A stretch of 64,000 nt of DNA from Curtobacterium pusillum (GCF_007673235.1 NZ_VDZH01000003.1:186001-250000), one strand, 5' to 3'; positions 36,195 to 45,041 are shown, numbered from the stretch's first letter. The notes: a model not told the origin generated them from the letters alone. Program-made: numbers and translations.

Positions 36195-36637
36195 CGAGCG
36201 GCCTCCTTCTCACGCTGCTGGGCAGCGGTCAGCTCGTGGTAGGTGTCCATGGCGATCTTCTGCATGCGGTGCTCGACCACGAACGACATGAACGGGATGA
36301 TGCCCCCGAGGGCGATGAGCAGGAAGCGGATCGGCTTCCAGCGCATGATGCTCCACAGACGGAAGTCGGTGAAGAGGTAGAGCACGTACAGCCAGCCGTG
36401 GGCGATCAGGATGCCGATCGACAGGTTGAAGGTGCCGGGCTCCTTGCCCGCCGTGCCCTCCGGCACGAAGAACGCGCCGCCGCCGAGCTGCATCTCGAGG
36501 TGCAGCGGCGTGTACTTGATGACCATCTCGACCACCAGGGCGAGCAGCAGCACACCGGTGATGTACGCCGAGACGCGGTACCACTTCACCGCGCCCGGGA
36601 TCTTCGGGATGTCACGGGTACGGACGGTCAGAGCCAT
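36191..36637 (-). CDS. DUF3817 family membrane protein
   Basis: 148 residues with three hydrophobic segments: [42 protein letters not shown] and [19 protein letters not shown]. The HGWLY and FMSFVVEHR blocks mark DUF3817, whose role is unknown. I choose the ATG at 36637 and not the one at 36646, because TAGGAT lies 7 bases before 36637 and overlaps the earlier ATG, predicting a leaderless mRNA. Its location between SURF1 and guaA is common in Microbacteriaceae. Confidence 0.85.
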   Translation of the reverse strand: MALTVRTRDIPKIPGAVKWYRVSAYITGVLLLALVVEMVIKYTPLHLEMQLGGGAFFVPEGTAGKEPGTFNLSIGILIAHGWLYVLYLFTDFRLWSIMRWKPIRFLLIALGGIIPFMSFVVEHRMQKIAMDTYHELTAAQQREKEAAR

Positions 36638-36644
36638 ATCGGCC

Positions 36645-36650
36645 ATCCTA
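36645..36650 (-). promoter_or_regulatory. -10 element of DUF3817-guaA overlapping the SURF1 stop
   Basis: TAGGAT, GGCCGAT, ATG. The TAG is also the SURF1 stop codon. No Shine-Dalgarno. Confidence 0.45.
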
Positions 36651-37427
36651 CCGTCGGTCGGCGAGGGCCCCGTCGACGCTGAGAGCGGCCTCACGCCGGT
36701 CCTCTTCCTCGCGCTCCCAGGCGTCCTTCACGAAGCGGTACCAGAGGAACACGGCGAACCCGGCGAAGACGACCCACTCGACGGCGTAGAAGAGGTTCAG
36801 CCAGTCGAACTGGACCTCCCGCGTCGGGGCACGGTCGGCGATGGCGCCGAGGTCGGCAGCCTTCGCGGTGGTGCCGTCGGCGACGACGTACCCGAGGTAC
36901 ATCTCGTCGTCGAAGTGCTTCCACGTGTTCACGAACCGGGCCGGAGCGACCGCCGAGTACTCGCCCTTGTCGTAGGTGTCCTGGTCGGGCGACTCGGCCG
37001 GGTAGTAGCGGCCCTCGATCGTCAGGCGCGCGCCGTCCGTCAGACGGTCACCCCCGGCGACGGCGGCCGAGCGCTGGTCGGACCACCCGATGACGACCGG
37101 GAGGCTCGCCCCACTTCCGGCATCGACCAGGTGTCCCACGGTCTGGTACGTCCCACCCCCGCTGCGGCCGGTCAGGACGGTCGTGTCACCGGCGACGAAC
37201 GTGCCGGTGACGGTGACCTTCTGCCCGGCCATCGTCTCGGTCGCGGGCTGCATCGGCCGGGTCACGGCGTCGAGGGACTTCCGCGTCTCGGTGGTCGCCG
37301 GCAGTGGCTTGCCGTTCGCGATGCTCCGCTCGAGCTGCCACTTGCCCAGCCCGGCGAACACCGCCGCCAGCACGAGCGCCAGCAAGAGCAGCGCGATCCA
37401 CCTCGGTCGTCGGGCTACGGCCCACAT
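36648..37427 (-). CDS. SURF1 family cytochrome oxidase biogenesis protein
   Basis: 259 residues with the two-helix SURF1 layout: first membrane helix WIALLLLALVLAAVFAGLGKWQLER near the N-terminus, an external domain (GTYQTVGHLVD, VVIGWSD, IEGRYYPAESPD) and the second helix NLFYAVEWVVFAGFAVFLWYR. SURF1 helps insert haem a into cytochrome aa3 oxidase. The conserved GxWQ-type motif is GKWQLER. It starts 5 bases after khtU ends. Confidence 0.92.
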   Translation of the reverse strand: MWAVARRPRWIALLLLALVLAAVFAGLGKWQLERSIANGKPLPATTETRKSLDAVTRPMQPATETMAGQKVTVTGTFVAGDTTVLTGRSGGGTYQTVGHLVDAGSGASLPVVIGWSDQRSAAVAGGDRLTDGARLTIEGRYYPAESPDQDTYDKGEYSAVAPARFVNTWKHFDDEMYLGYVVADGTTAKAADLGAIADRAPTREVQFDWLNLFYAVEWVVFAGFAVFLWYRFVKDAWEREEEDRREAALSVDGALADRR

Positions 37428-37432
37428 TCGTA

Positions 37433-38866
37433 TCAGTACTCCGGATCGCGCTGACGGACCGGGCGTTCGGGGCGCTCGGCAGGAAGGGGCTCGGACGCCG
37501 CCTCCGAGGGCTCATTCTCCCGCTCTTCCCTGCCAGCCGCCTCCACCAGGGCGAACTCCTCCGCGAACTGGCGGTCCCGCTCCGCACGGCGCGCAGCGGC
37601 GTCCGCGGCGTCGGACTCGGCCTCGGCCTCCGCTGCCTCGGCCGCGGCGGCAGCCGCGACGGCCCGGCGACCGCCGAGGCGCGTGCGCAGCCGCGCGAGG
37701 CGGGCGGGTCGCACCACGAGGCGGCCGATCCGGTCCGAGTTCACGGCGAGGAGGGGTCCGAGGATGGCCATGACGAGGACGTAGAGGCCCGCGAACGCGG
37801 TGATCCGTGCCTCCAGGCCGGCGGCAGCCGAGAGCGTCGCGAGGATGAGCGCGAACTCGCCACGGTTCACCAGGATCACGGCGGTGTTGATGCCCTGCTG
37901 GACGTTGAAGCCGTTCATCCGCGCGACGAGCTGTCCGGCGACCGCGTTGAGCACCACCGTCATGCCGATCGCGCCGAGGACGGGCCAGAGCACCTCGCCG
38001 AAGGTGGACAGGTCGAGCCCGAGGCCGAAGTTCACGAAGAAGAACGCCGCGAACACGTCGCGCATCGGGAGTGCGAGCTGCTCGATGCGGTCCCGGTAGC
38101 GGGTCGCCCCGCAGAGCAGACCGATCACGAACGCGCCGATCGCATCGGTCACACCGAGCAGGTCACCGATGCCGCCGAACATCACCGCGAGACCGAAGAA
38201 CAGCACCGTGAACAGTTCGTCGTCACGCGTCGCGAAGATCTTCGACACCCACTTGCCGGCGAACCGGGCGAGCGTGAACATCACGATCAGGAAGCCGAAC
38301 GCGAGCGCGAGCTTGCCGACCACCGCCCACGCGTTCGTGTCGCCGGAGAGCACCACCGAGACGATCGCCAGGTAGATGGCGATGAAGACGTCCTCGATGA
38401 CCGTGACACCGAGGATCATCGGCGTCTCGTCGTTGGCCAGGCGCCGCAGCTCGATGAGGAGCTTCGTGACGATCGCGCTCGACGACGTCGCCGTCATGCC
38501 CGCGATGATCAGGGCCTCGCGGGTGCCCCAACCGAGCGAGAACCCGAAGGCGAACCCGACGCCCATGTTGATGGCCACGTACGTGCCGCCGGAGACCAGG
38601 AGTTTGCCGGCGTTGCCGTAGAACTCCTCCTGGTCGAACTCCAACCCGAGGTTGAACAGCAGCAGGATGAGGCCGAAGGTCGCGATCAGCTCGATCGTGT
38701 GCGACTCGACGTTCAGCCCGATCCACGGCGTGTGCGGACTCGCGATGAGCCCGACGATCATGTAGATCGGGATCGCCGGCAGCCCGATCACCTTGCCGAG
38801 TCGCCCCAGCACGTAGGCGATGACGAAGAGCACACCGATGGTGAGCAGCTCACCACCCAGGTGCAT
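37433..38866 (-). CDS. khtU: CPA2-type potassium/proton antiporter, KhtU-like
   Basis: 477 residues, 12 or so membrane helices (to about residue 385) of the Kef/CPA2 group: LGRLGKVIGLPAIPIYMIVG, the ion-binding region TATSSSAIVTKLLIEL, VTVIEDVFIAIYLAI and LILATLSAAAGLEARITAFAGLY. The C-terminal 90 residues are a charged Ala/Glu/Arg tail, not a TrkA domain. The RCK-containing partner khtT is directly upstream (3-base gap), as in Bacillus KhtTU/AmhMT, which exports K+ under alkaline or electrophile stress. The GLEARI codons form a CTGGAGGC repeat half-site (37799-37820). Confidence 0.88.
   Translation of the reverse strand: MHLGGELLTIGVLFVIAYVLGRLGKVIGLPAIPIYMIVGLIASPHTPWIGLNVESHTIELIATFGLILLLFNLGLEFDQEEFYGNAGKLLVSGGTYVAINMGVGFAFGFSLGWGTREALIIAGMTATSSSAIVTKLLIELRRLANDETPMILGVTVIEDVFIAIYLAIVSVVLSGDTNAWAVVGKLALAFGFLIVMFTLARFAGKWVSKIFATRDDELFTVLFFGLAVMFGGIGDLLGVTDAIGAFVIGLLCGATRYRDRIEQLALPMRDVFAAFFFVNFGLGLDLSTFGEVLWPVLGAIGMTVVLNAVAGQLVARMNGFNVQQGINTAVILVNRGEFALILATLSAAAGLEARITAFAGLYVLVMAILGPLLAVNSDRIGRLVVRPARLARLRTRLGGRRAVAAAAAAEAAEAEAESDAADAAARRAERDRQFAEEFALVEAAGREERENEPSEAASEPLPAERPERPVRQRDPEY
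37799..37820. repeat. CTGGAGGC half-site within khtU
   Basis: Identical over 22 bases (reverse complement) to 33243-33264. In khtU it encodes part of a plausible transmembrane loop, so it may be ordinary coding sequence that coincides with the repeat. Confidence 0.5.
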
Positions 38867-38869
38867 GCG

Positions 38870-39400
38870 CTAGCTCTTCCGCGGGGCCTCGGCCGATGCG
38901 GCCGCAAGCTCTCCGCTGCGGTAGAAGGAGAAGGCCTTGGCGACCTTCTCGGGGGACCCGGCGACGACGATCGTGTCACCGGGGAAGACGACGAAGTCCG
39001 AGGAGGGCGCCGGGTTGGCGCTGTCGCCGCGGACGACGGCCACGACGGTCAGTCCGATGAAGCCGGAGTCGTGCAGGTCGCCGAGGGGCTTGCCGGCGAT
39101 CGCGTCGTCGTAGTCGACCGAGAACCAGTCGATCGACAGGCCCGGGATCTCGTCGAGCTTGTCGAGGCCCTCGGTGATCCGGGTGCCGCCGAGCAGTTCG
39201 GCGAGGGTGTGTGCTTCGTCCTCACTGAGGCGCAGCGACACCTTCTCCGACTTGTCCGCGCCGTCCGAGACGTCCGCGAAGGAGATGAGGTCGGAGTGGC
39301 CCGACCGGTGCGTGATGACACCGCACTTGCCACCGTCGTCGGTGTAGAAGCTGTGCAGCACGCCGACTCCGGGGAGTTTGACGCGATGGACGTCGACCAT
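38870..39400 (-). CDS. khtT: TrkA-C domain regulator of the antiporter, KhtT-like
   Basis: 176 residues: an N-terminal KhtT/YhaT domain (VDVHRVKLPGVGVLHSFYT, GVITHRSGHSDLISF) and a C-terminal RCK-C/TrkA-C domain (DIPGLSIDWF-like EIPGLSIDWFSV, GDTIVVAGSPEKV). In Bacillus the orthologue controls the antiporter in response to c-di-AMP and cations. The ATG at 39400 has AGGGAG upstream; the in-frame extension to 39439 is rejected. Probable -10 TATCAT about 30 bases upstream. Confidence 0.88.
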   Translation of the reverse strand: MVDVHRVKLPGVGVLHSFYTDDGGKCGVITHRSGHSDLISFADVSDGADKSEKVSLRLSEDEAHTLAELLGGTRITEGLDKLDEIPGLSIDWFSVDYDDAIAGKPLGDLHDSGFIGLTVVAVVRGDSANPAPSSDFVVFPGDTIVVAGSPEKVAKAFSFYRSGELAAASAEAPRKS

Positions 39401-39457
39401 GATGGCTCCCTTTTCGAGTACCCCGATGATAACCACCACGGAGGTCCGGCCATTCCG

Positions 39458-41005
39458 TCAGGCGAAGTCGGATCCACCACCCCGCGCCGCCGCGAGCAGC
39501 GACCGGTCCGCGACGAGCTCCACGGCGGCGGCGATCTCCGGGGCGAGCCAGCGGTCGTCCCCGGGTCCCGCGACCCGTTCCCGGAGCACGGCACGCACGT
39601 CCCCGGTGAGCGCGGCCGTCGCGACGCCGCGCATGTCGGCCGCCCGCGCCGCCGTCAGGACCTCGATCGCGAGCACGCGGGTGAGCCCGTCGATCGCCCG
39701 GCGGAGCTTGCGTGCCGCGCCCCAGCCCATCGACACGTGGTCCTCCTGCATCGCCGAGGTGGGGATCGAGTCCACCGACGCGGGCACGGCCAGACGCTTC
39801 AGCTCGGAGACGATCCCGGCCTGGGTGTACTGCGCGATCATGTGCCCGGAGTCGACGCCCGGGTCGTTCGCCAGGAAGGGCGGGAGTCCGCCGTTCCGGG
39901 TCGCGTCGAGGAACCGGTCGGTCCGGCGTTCGGACATGCTCGCGACGTCCGCCACGGCGATCGCGAGGAAGTCGAGCACGTACCCGACCGGCGCGCCGTG
40001 GAAGTTCCCGTTGGACTCCACCCGACCGTCGAGCGTGACCACCGGGTTGTCGACCGCGGACGCCAGCTCGCGGGAGGCGACGAGTGCCGCGTGGTCGACG
40101 GTGTCCCGCGCGGCACCGTGCACCTGCGGGGCGCAGCGCAGCGAGTAGGCGTCCTGGACCCGGGTGAAGCCCGTGGAGCGGTGCGCGGCGATCACCGGCG
40201 AGCCGTCGAGTGCGGCGCGCATGTTCGCGGCCGAGCGGGCCTGGCCCGGGTGCGGGCGGAGCGCCTGCAGGTCGGCGGCGAAGACGGTGTCCGTGCCGGC
40301 CAGGCCCTCGACGCTCATCGCAGCCGCGAGGTCCGCGGTGCTGAGCAGGGCTCCGAGGTCGTCGAGCGCCAGGACGAGCATCCCGAGCATGCCGTCGGTG
40401 CCGTTGATGAGCGCCAGGCCCTCCTTCTCGCGGAGCACGAGCGGCTCGATGCCCGCCGCGGCGAGCGCCTCGGCGGCCGGCATCGGGACACCCTGGACCC
40501 GCACGTCGCCCTCCCCCATCGCGGCGAGGGCGCAGTGCGCCAACGGTGCGAGGTCGCCGGAGCAACCCAGGCTGCCGTACTCGCCGATGACGGGCGTGAT
40601 CCCGGCGTTGAGGAGGTCGGCGTACGTCTGCGCGACCTCGGGACGGACGCCCGTGCGACCGGTGGCGAGCGTCGACAGTCGGAGGAGCAGGAGCGCGCGG
40701 ACGACCTCGTCCTCGACGGCGGGGCCGCTCGACGCCGCATGGCTGCGGACGAGGGAGGCCTGCAGCTGCGCGCGACGGTCGAACGGGATCTGCTTCGTGG
40801 CCAGGGCGCCGAAGCCCGTCGAGACGCCGTAGTGGGGGACGGTGTCGTCCGCGAGGGCCTCGATGACGGCGCGGCTCTCGGCCATCGCGGCGAGCGCGGT
40901 GGGTGCGAGCTCGACGCGTGCGCCGTGCCGGGCGACGGCGACCACGTCGTCGGGAGCGAGGGCTCCGACGTCGACGGTGACGGGCTGGGTGGCGGTGGTC
41001 GTCAT
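39458..41005 (-). CDS. hutH: histidine ammonia-lyase
   Basis: 515 residues, normal length. It deaminates histidine to urocanate. The MIO cofactor arises from the tripeptide in GSLGCSGDLAPLAH (near residue 150): Cys-Ser-Gly here, as in Streptomyces HutH, instead of the usual Ala-Ser-Gly. YGVSTGFGALA near the N-terminus and the QEDHVSMG signature are present. No other hut genes are in the window. CAGGAG precedes the ATG; a palindrome lies 33-54 bases upstream. Confidence 0.95.
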   Translation of the reverse strand: MTTTATQPVTVDVGALAPDDVVAVARHGARVELAPTALAAMAESRAVIEALADDTVPHYGVSTGFGALATKQIPFDRRAQLQASLVRSHAASSGPAVEDEVVRALLLLRLSTLATGRTGVRPEVAQTYADLLNAGITPVIGEYGSLGCSGDLAPLAHCALAAMGEGDVRVQGVPMPAAEALAAAGIEPLVLREKEGLALINGTDGMLGMLVLALDDLGALLSTADLAAAMSVEGLAGTDTVFAADLQALRPHPGQARSAANMRAALDGSPVIAAHRSTGFTRVQDAYSLRCAPQVHGAARDTVDHAALVASRELASAVDNPVVTLDGRVESNGNFHGAPVGYVLDFLAIAVADVASMSERRTDRFLDATRNGGLPPFLANDPGVDSGHMIAQYTQAGIVSELKRLAVPASVDSIPTSAMQEDHVSMGWGAARKLRRAIDGLTRVLAIEVLTAARAADMRGVATAALTGDVRAVLRERVAGPGDDRWLAPEIAAAVELVADRSLLAAARGGGSDFA

Positions 41006-41037
41006 GGTGCTCCTGCGGAGGTCGTGAGGGGTGCGTG

Positions 41038-41059
41038 CAGTACCGACTGGACGGTACAG
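41038..41059. promoter_or_regulatory. inverted repeat upstream of hutH, candidate operator
   Basis: CAGTACCG-ACTGGA-CGGTACAG: 7 of 8 arm positions complementary. It lies between hutH (minus) and the divergent membrane-protein gene (plus), within the hutH leader or promoter. Repressor unknown. Confidence 0.4.
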
Positions 41060-41087
41060 ATCATGGCAGCGTTCCGGCTCGCTCCGC

Positions 41088-41093
41088 TAGGGT
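41088..41093 (+). promoter_or_regulatory. -10 element of membrane-protein gene (leaderless)
   Basis: TAGGGT, CCGCGC, then ATG at 41100. No Shine-Dalgarno and no clear -35. Confidence 0.55.
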
Positions 41094-41099
41094 CCGCGC

Positions 41100-41615
41100 A
41101 TGGGGAACAGCACAGCGAGAACACGCATCGTCGTCGCCGGGGTCGGGGTCACGGCGGTCATCGCCTACGCCGCACTGCTCGCGGTGCAGGAACTCGTGCT
41201 CGATCCGCTCGCCGCAGTGCCGGGGACACCGCTCGCGACGATCTACGCGCACCTCGACGGGCAGGGGTTCGACGTGCGCTCCGACATTGTGGGTGTCCTG
41301 GTCATCGCGGCCATCGGGGTCGGCCTGGCCGTCGTGGTCACCGTCGTGACGCTGTGGAAGCGCGTCGAAGCGCACTTCGTGGCCGCCTGGTTCCTCGGCA
41401 TCGTGGCCGCCGGAGCGGTTCCCGCGTTCGCCGCGGGGTTCCAGCTCGGCATGGACGTCGCCGACGGGTACGGCATCGGCGGCGAGGACCACACCATCTG
41501 GGCCGGCGTCCTGTACGTCACCAGCGTGATCGCGCTCGTCGCGATCCCGGTCGTCCTCGTGGTGGGTGAGCGACGCCGTGCGCGCCTGGCCACGTCGGGG
41601 ACGCTGGTCGCCTGA
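41100..41615 (+). CDS. four-helix membrane protein, unknown function
   Basis: 171 residues with four hydrophobic segments (IVVAGVGVTAVIAYAALLAVQ, IVGVLVIAAIGVGLAVVVTVV, FVAAWFLGIVAAGAVPAF, GVLYVTSVIALVAIPVVLVVG). External loops are acidic. No family recognised. The ATG has a TAGGGT -10 six bases upstream. A palindromic repeat lies between its stop and that of the convergent glpD. Confidence 0.7.
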   Translation: MGNSTARTRIVVAGVGVTAVIAYAALLAVQELVLDPLAAVPGTPLATIYAHLDGQGFDVRSDIVGVLVIAAIGVGLAVVVTVVTLWKRVEAHFVAAWFLGIVAAGAVPAFAAGFQLGMDVADGYGIGGEDHTIWAGVLYVTSVIALVAIPVVLVVGERRRARLATSGTLVA

Positions 41616-41621
41616 CGGGGG

Positions 41622-41665
41622 CGGGTCGCGCCTCCAGACCGTCGACAGCCTGGAGGCGCGACCCG
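41622..41665. repeat. palindromic repeat, copy 4; bidirectional terminator position
   Basis: Perfect 16-bp stem (CGGGTCGCGCCTCCAG and its complement) with a 12-base loop containing GTCGAC. It sits between two convergent genes, 6 bases after one stop and 37 after the other. Confidence 0.85.
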
Positions 41666-41702
41666 TGTTCCCGACGCGGGTCGCGTCGGGCTGTGGCTGG
41701 GT

Positions 41703-43583
41703 CTACTCGGGTTCCGTCGTCTTCTCGCCGACCACGGCTTCGTCGGACGCCTTCGCGCCCTCCGCGCCGCTCGAGCGCCCACCGCCGACCACGACGTCGT
41801 CCTCGTCGAAGCCGAACGCGATGTCCGGCGCCTCGAGACGGACGCGGTCCGCCGACTCGTCGTCGGGCTGCAGCTGCGACTCCCGCTCGGCGGCGACGCG
41901 CTTCAGGTAGTTCGACACCTCGTGCTCGGTGGTCTCCTGGTCCCAGCCGAGCACGTCCGCCATGAGCTTCGCGGCGACGGGGGCGGCGGACTCACCGCGG
42001 TCCCAGGCCTCGATCGAGATGCGGGTGCGGCGGGCGAGGACGTCCTCCAGGTGCAGGGCACCCTCGTGCGAGGCCGCGTAGACGACCTCGGCACCGATGT
42101 AGTCGTCGGCCCCGGGCAGCGGCTCGGCGAGCGACGGGTCCTCCTTCACGAGCCGGAGGACCTCGGTCGCGAGCGTGCCGTACCGGTTCAGCAGGTGCTC
42201 GATGCGGACCTTGTGCACACCGAAGCTCCGCGCCGTGCGGCCACGGCGGTTCCACGCGGCGGGGTACCCCTCGGCGCCGAGGAGGGGGATGTCCTCGGTC
42301 GTCGACCCCGGGATCTTCCCGTCCATCGCGGCGACGGCCTCGTCGATGGCGTCCTTGCCCATCACGCGGTACGTCGTCCACTTGCCGCCGGCGACGACCA
42401 CCAGCCCGGGGACCGTGTGGGCGACGACGTGCTCGCGGCTGAGCTTCGACGTCTGGTCGGACTCCCCGGCGAGCAACGGCCGGAGTCCGGCGTAGACGCC
42501 CTCGACGTCCTCGCGGGTGAGCGGGACCGCGAGCACCTTGTTCACGTGCTCGAGGATGTAGTCGATGTCCGCCGCGGTCGCCGCTGGGTGCGCCTTGTCG
42601 AGGTACCAGTCGGTGTCCGTCGTCCCGACGAGCCAGTGCCGACCCCACGGGATCACGAACAGCACGCTCTTCTCGGTGCGGAGGATCATGCCCGTGTTCG
42701 ACTGGAAGCGGTCCCGCGGGATGACGAGGTGCACGCCCTTGGAGGCCCGCACCTTGAACTGTCCGCGGGTGCCGATCATCGCCTGGGTGTCGTCGGTCCA
42801 GACACCCGTCGCGTTGACGACCTGCTTCGCGCGGATCTCGAACTTCTCACCGGTCTGGATGTCGTGCGCCTCGGCCCCGACGACGCGCTCCCCGACCTTG
42901 ATGAAGCCCTCGATGCGGATGCGGCTCGCGGCGTGGGCGCCGTAGGACGCCGCGGTGCGCACGAGCGAGGCGACGTACCGGGCGTCGTCCACCTGGGCGT
43001 CGTAGTAGGTCATGCCGCCGACGAAGGCGTCCTTCTTGAGCCCCGGCATGTTCTTGAGGACCTGCCCACGGCTGAGGTGCCGGTGGTGCGGGACGCCGGG
43101 CGGACGACCGCCGGACCAGCTGAACACGTCGTACATCGCCATGCCGATGCCGATGTAGAACCGCTCCCACACGCGGTGGTTGAGCGGGTAGAGGAAGCGC
43201 ACGGGCTTCACCAGGTGCGGGGCGATCCGCTGCAGCAGGAGGCCGCGTTCGATCAGGGCCTCGCGGACGAGCGCGAAGTTGAGCTGCTCGAGGTACCGGA
43301 TGCCGCCGTGGACGAGCTTCGACGAGCGACTCGACGTCCCCGAACCCCAGTCGCGGGCCTCGACGATGCCCACGTTCAGGCCACGGGTCACGGCGTCGAG
43401 CGCACTCCCAGCGCCGACGATCCCGCCGCCGACGACCAGGACGTCGAGCTCCCGGGTCTTCATCGTCTCGATCGCGGCCGCGCGTTCGTCCGGGCCGAGC
43501 TTCGCCGACGGGTCGAACCCGACCCCCGGGGCCGCGTTCTCGGCCCGGGCCGGCCTCATTGCGCTGCTGCTGGACTTCGCCAT
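41703..43583 (-). CDS. glpD: glycerol-3-phosphate dehydrogenase/oxidase
   Basis: 626 residues: FAD-binding Rossmann motif VLVVGGGIVGAGSALDAVTRG near residue 48, WGSGTSSRSSKLVHGGIRYLEQ, and a C-terminal DAO-C cap domain (EVVYAASHEGALHLEDVLARRTR). Oxidises G3P to DHAP at the membrane; may use G3P from the GDPD encoded at 31283-32293. The C-terminal 45 residues are acidic and variable. GGAGG precedes the ATG at 43583. Confidence 0.95.
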   Translation of the reverse strand: MAKSSSSAMRPARAENAAPGVGFDPSAKLGPDERAAAIETMKTRELDVLVVGGGIVGAGSALDAVTRGLNVGIVEARDWGSGTSSRSSKLVHGGIRYLEQLNFALVREALIERGLLLQRIAPHLVKPVRFLYPLNHRVWERFYIGIGMAMYDVFSWSGGRPPGVPHHRHLSRGQVLKNMPGLKKDAFVGGMTYYDAQVDDARYVASLVRTAASYGAHAASRIRIEGFIKVGERVVGAEAHDIQTGEKFEIRAKQVVNATGVWTDDTQAMIGTRGQFKVRASKGVHLVIPRDRFQSNTGMILRTEKSVLFVIPWGRHWLVGTTDTDWYLDKAHPAATAADIDYILEHVNKVLAVPLTREDVEGVYAGLRPLLAGESDQTSKLSREHVVAHTVPGLVVVAGGKWTTYRVMGKDAIDEAVAAMDGKIPGSTTEDIPLLGAEGYPAAWNRRGRTARSFGVHKVRIEHLLNRYGTLATEVLRLVKEDPSLAEPLPGADDYIGAEVVYAASHEGALHLEDVLARRTRISIEAWDRGESAAPVAAKLMADVLGWDQETTEHEVSNYLKRVAAERESQLQPDDESADRVRLEAPDIAFGFDEDDVVVGGGRSSGAEGAKASDEAVVGEKTTEPE

Positions 43584-43653
43584 CGTCGCCTCCGTGTCGC
43601 GGTGTCGCGCTCGGCGCCGTGGCGTCACCCGTGCTGGAGTGCGGGTGCCACCA

Positions 43654-44775
43654 TCACTGCTGGTGGTACGGCGCCACGACCACTTCTACTCGCTGGAACT
43701 CCTTGACGTCGGAGTATCCGGTCGTCGCCATCGACCGGCGCAGTGCACCGATGATGTTCGCGCGGCCGTCCCACGTCGGGGTCGGGCCGTTCAGGACGTT
43801 CTCCAGCGGAGCGATCGTGCCGACCTCGACCCGGCGGCCGCGGGGCAGCTCCGGGTGGTGCGCCTCGGCACCCCAGTGGAACCCACCGCCGGGAGCCTCG
43901 GTCGCACGGGCCAGGGCGGTGCCGAGCATCACGGCGTCGGCACCCATCGCGATCGCCTTCACGACGTCACCGGCGGTGTCGAGCCCACCGTCGGCGATGA
44001 CGTGCACGTACCGGCCGCCGGACTCGTCCATGTAGTCACGGCGAGCGCCGGCGATGTCCGCGACGGCCGTGGCCATCGGGGCGTGGATGCCGAGCGCGGC
44101 ACGGGTCGTCGAGGCTGCGCCGCCGCCGAACCCGACGAGCACGCCCGCGGCACCGGTGCGCATGAGGTGCAGCGCTGCCGTGTACGTGGAGGCACCGCCC
44201 ACGATGACCGGGACGTCGAGTTCGTAGATGAACTTCTTGAGGTTGAGGGGCTCGGTGTTCTGCGAGACGTGCTCGGCCGAGACCGTGGTGCCGCGGATCA
44301 CGAACAGGTCCACGCCGGCGTCGACGACGGTCTTCGAGAACTCCTGCGTGCGCTGCGGGCTGAGCGACCCGGCGACCGGGACGCCCGCGGCGCGGATCTC
44401 GGCGAGACGCGCGGTGATCAGCTCGGCCTTGACCGGCTCGGAGTAGATCTCCTGCATGCGCTTCGTGACGTTGCCGTCGGTGAGCGTCTTGATCTCGTCG
44501 AAGTAGGGCGTCGGGTCCTCGTAGCGGGTCCAGAGCCCCTCGAGGTCCAGCACGCCGAGCATGCCGAGCTTGCCCATCTGGATGACCGTGGCCGGCGAGG
44601 CGACGGAGTCCATCGGGGCCGAGAGGATCGGCGACTCGAACGTGAACGCGTCGATCGACCACTGCACGTTCACGTCGCGCGGGTCACGCGTCCGACGCGA
44701 GGGGACCACCGCGATGTCGTCGAATGCGTACGCCCGACGTCCGCGCTTGCCTGCACCGATCTCGACTTCACTCAC
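43654..44775 (-). CDS. GuaB3-type IMP dehydrogenase-related protein
   Basis: 373 residues without CBS domains, as in the GuaB3 family. The TIM-barrel features are clear (LSAPMDSVASPATVIQMGKLG, GSLSPQ, VHVIADGGLDTAGDVVKAIAMGADAVMLG). At the position of the IMPDH catalytic cysteine (SICTTR in the guaB product) the sequence is AASTTR, so the cysteine is serine and classical IMPDH chemistry is not expected. GTG start; TAGGCT lies six bases upstream, predicting a leaderless mRNA. Confidence 0.9.
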   Translation of the reverse strand: MSEVEIGAGKRGRRAYAFDDIAVVPSRRTRDPRDVNVQWSIDAFTFESPILSAPMDSVASPATVIQMGKLGMLGVLDLEGLWTRYEDPTPYFDEIKTLTDGNVTKRMQEIYSEPVKAELITARLAEIRAAGVPVAGSLSPQRTQEFSKTVVDAGVDLFVIRGTTVSAEHVSQNTEPLNLKKFIYELDVPVIVGGASTYTAALHLMRTGAAGVLVGFGGGAASTTRAALGIHAPMATAVADIAGARRDYMDESGGRYVHVIADGGLDTAGDVVKAIAMGADAVMLGTALARATEAPGGGFHWGAEAHHPELPRGRRVEVGTIAPLENVLNGPTPTWDGRANIIGALRRSMATTGYSDVKEFQRVEVVVAPYHQQ

Positions 44776-44781
44776 CCGGCA

Positions 44782-44787
44782 AGCCTA
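44782..44787 (-). promoter_or_regulatory. -10 element of the GuaB3-type gene (leaderless)
   Basis: TAGGCT, TGCCGG, GTG. A GTGTC/GACAC inverted repeat (44794-44811) lies in the spacer/-35 zone. Confidence 0.5.
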
Positions 44788-44842
44788 GCGGTCGTGTCCC
44801 CCGGGTGACACGGGCGGGCGCCGGGCTCGCACCGTGCGAGCC

Positions 44843-45034
44843 TCAGCGCGGGCGGCGCGGGCGGGCGCGGCGCTTGCGGAGCGCACGCAGGACGAACCCG
44901 AGCAGGAGCGCCAGCACGACCAGGACCCCGAGGAGCGCCGCCGCCACCTTCACGAGCAGCGCCGCCCCGACGAAGAGCGCGGCGAACACGAGCCAGACGA
45001 GGGCGTCGAGCACGAGGGGGCCGGGGGTACGCAC
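44843..45034 (-). CDS. small two-helix membrane protein
   Basis: 63 residues: two hydrophobic segments (LVLDALVWLVFAALFVGAALLV and AALLGVLVVLALLLGFVL) and a very basic tail (RALRKRRARPRRPR). No family recognised. The GTG at 45034 is supported by a TATCGT -10 seven bases upstream; an upstream in-frame ATG at 45112 would add Arg-rich sequence and lies within a predicted terminator. Confidence 0.5.
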   Translation of the reverse strand: MRTPGPLVLDALVWLVFAALFVGAALLVKVAAALLGVLVVLALLLGFVLRALRKRRARPRRPR

Positions 45035-45041
45035 GTGCGGA

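Noticed and set aside
37304..41569. A + strand frame open for about 1,420 codons across khtU, khtT and hutH
   Set aside because: It is antisense to three well-conserved genes; composition is Arg/Glu/His/Val-rich with no recognisable domain, as expected in a GC-rich shadow frame.
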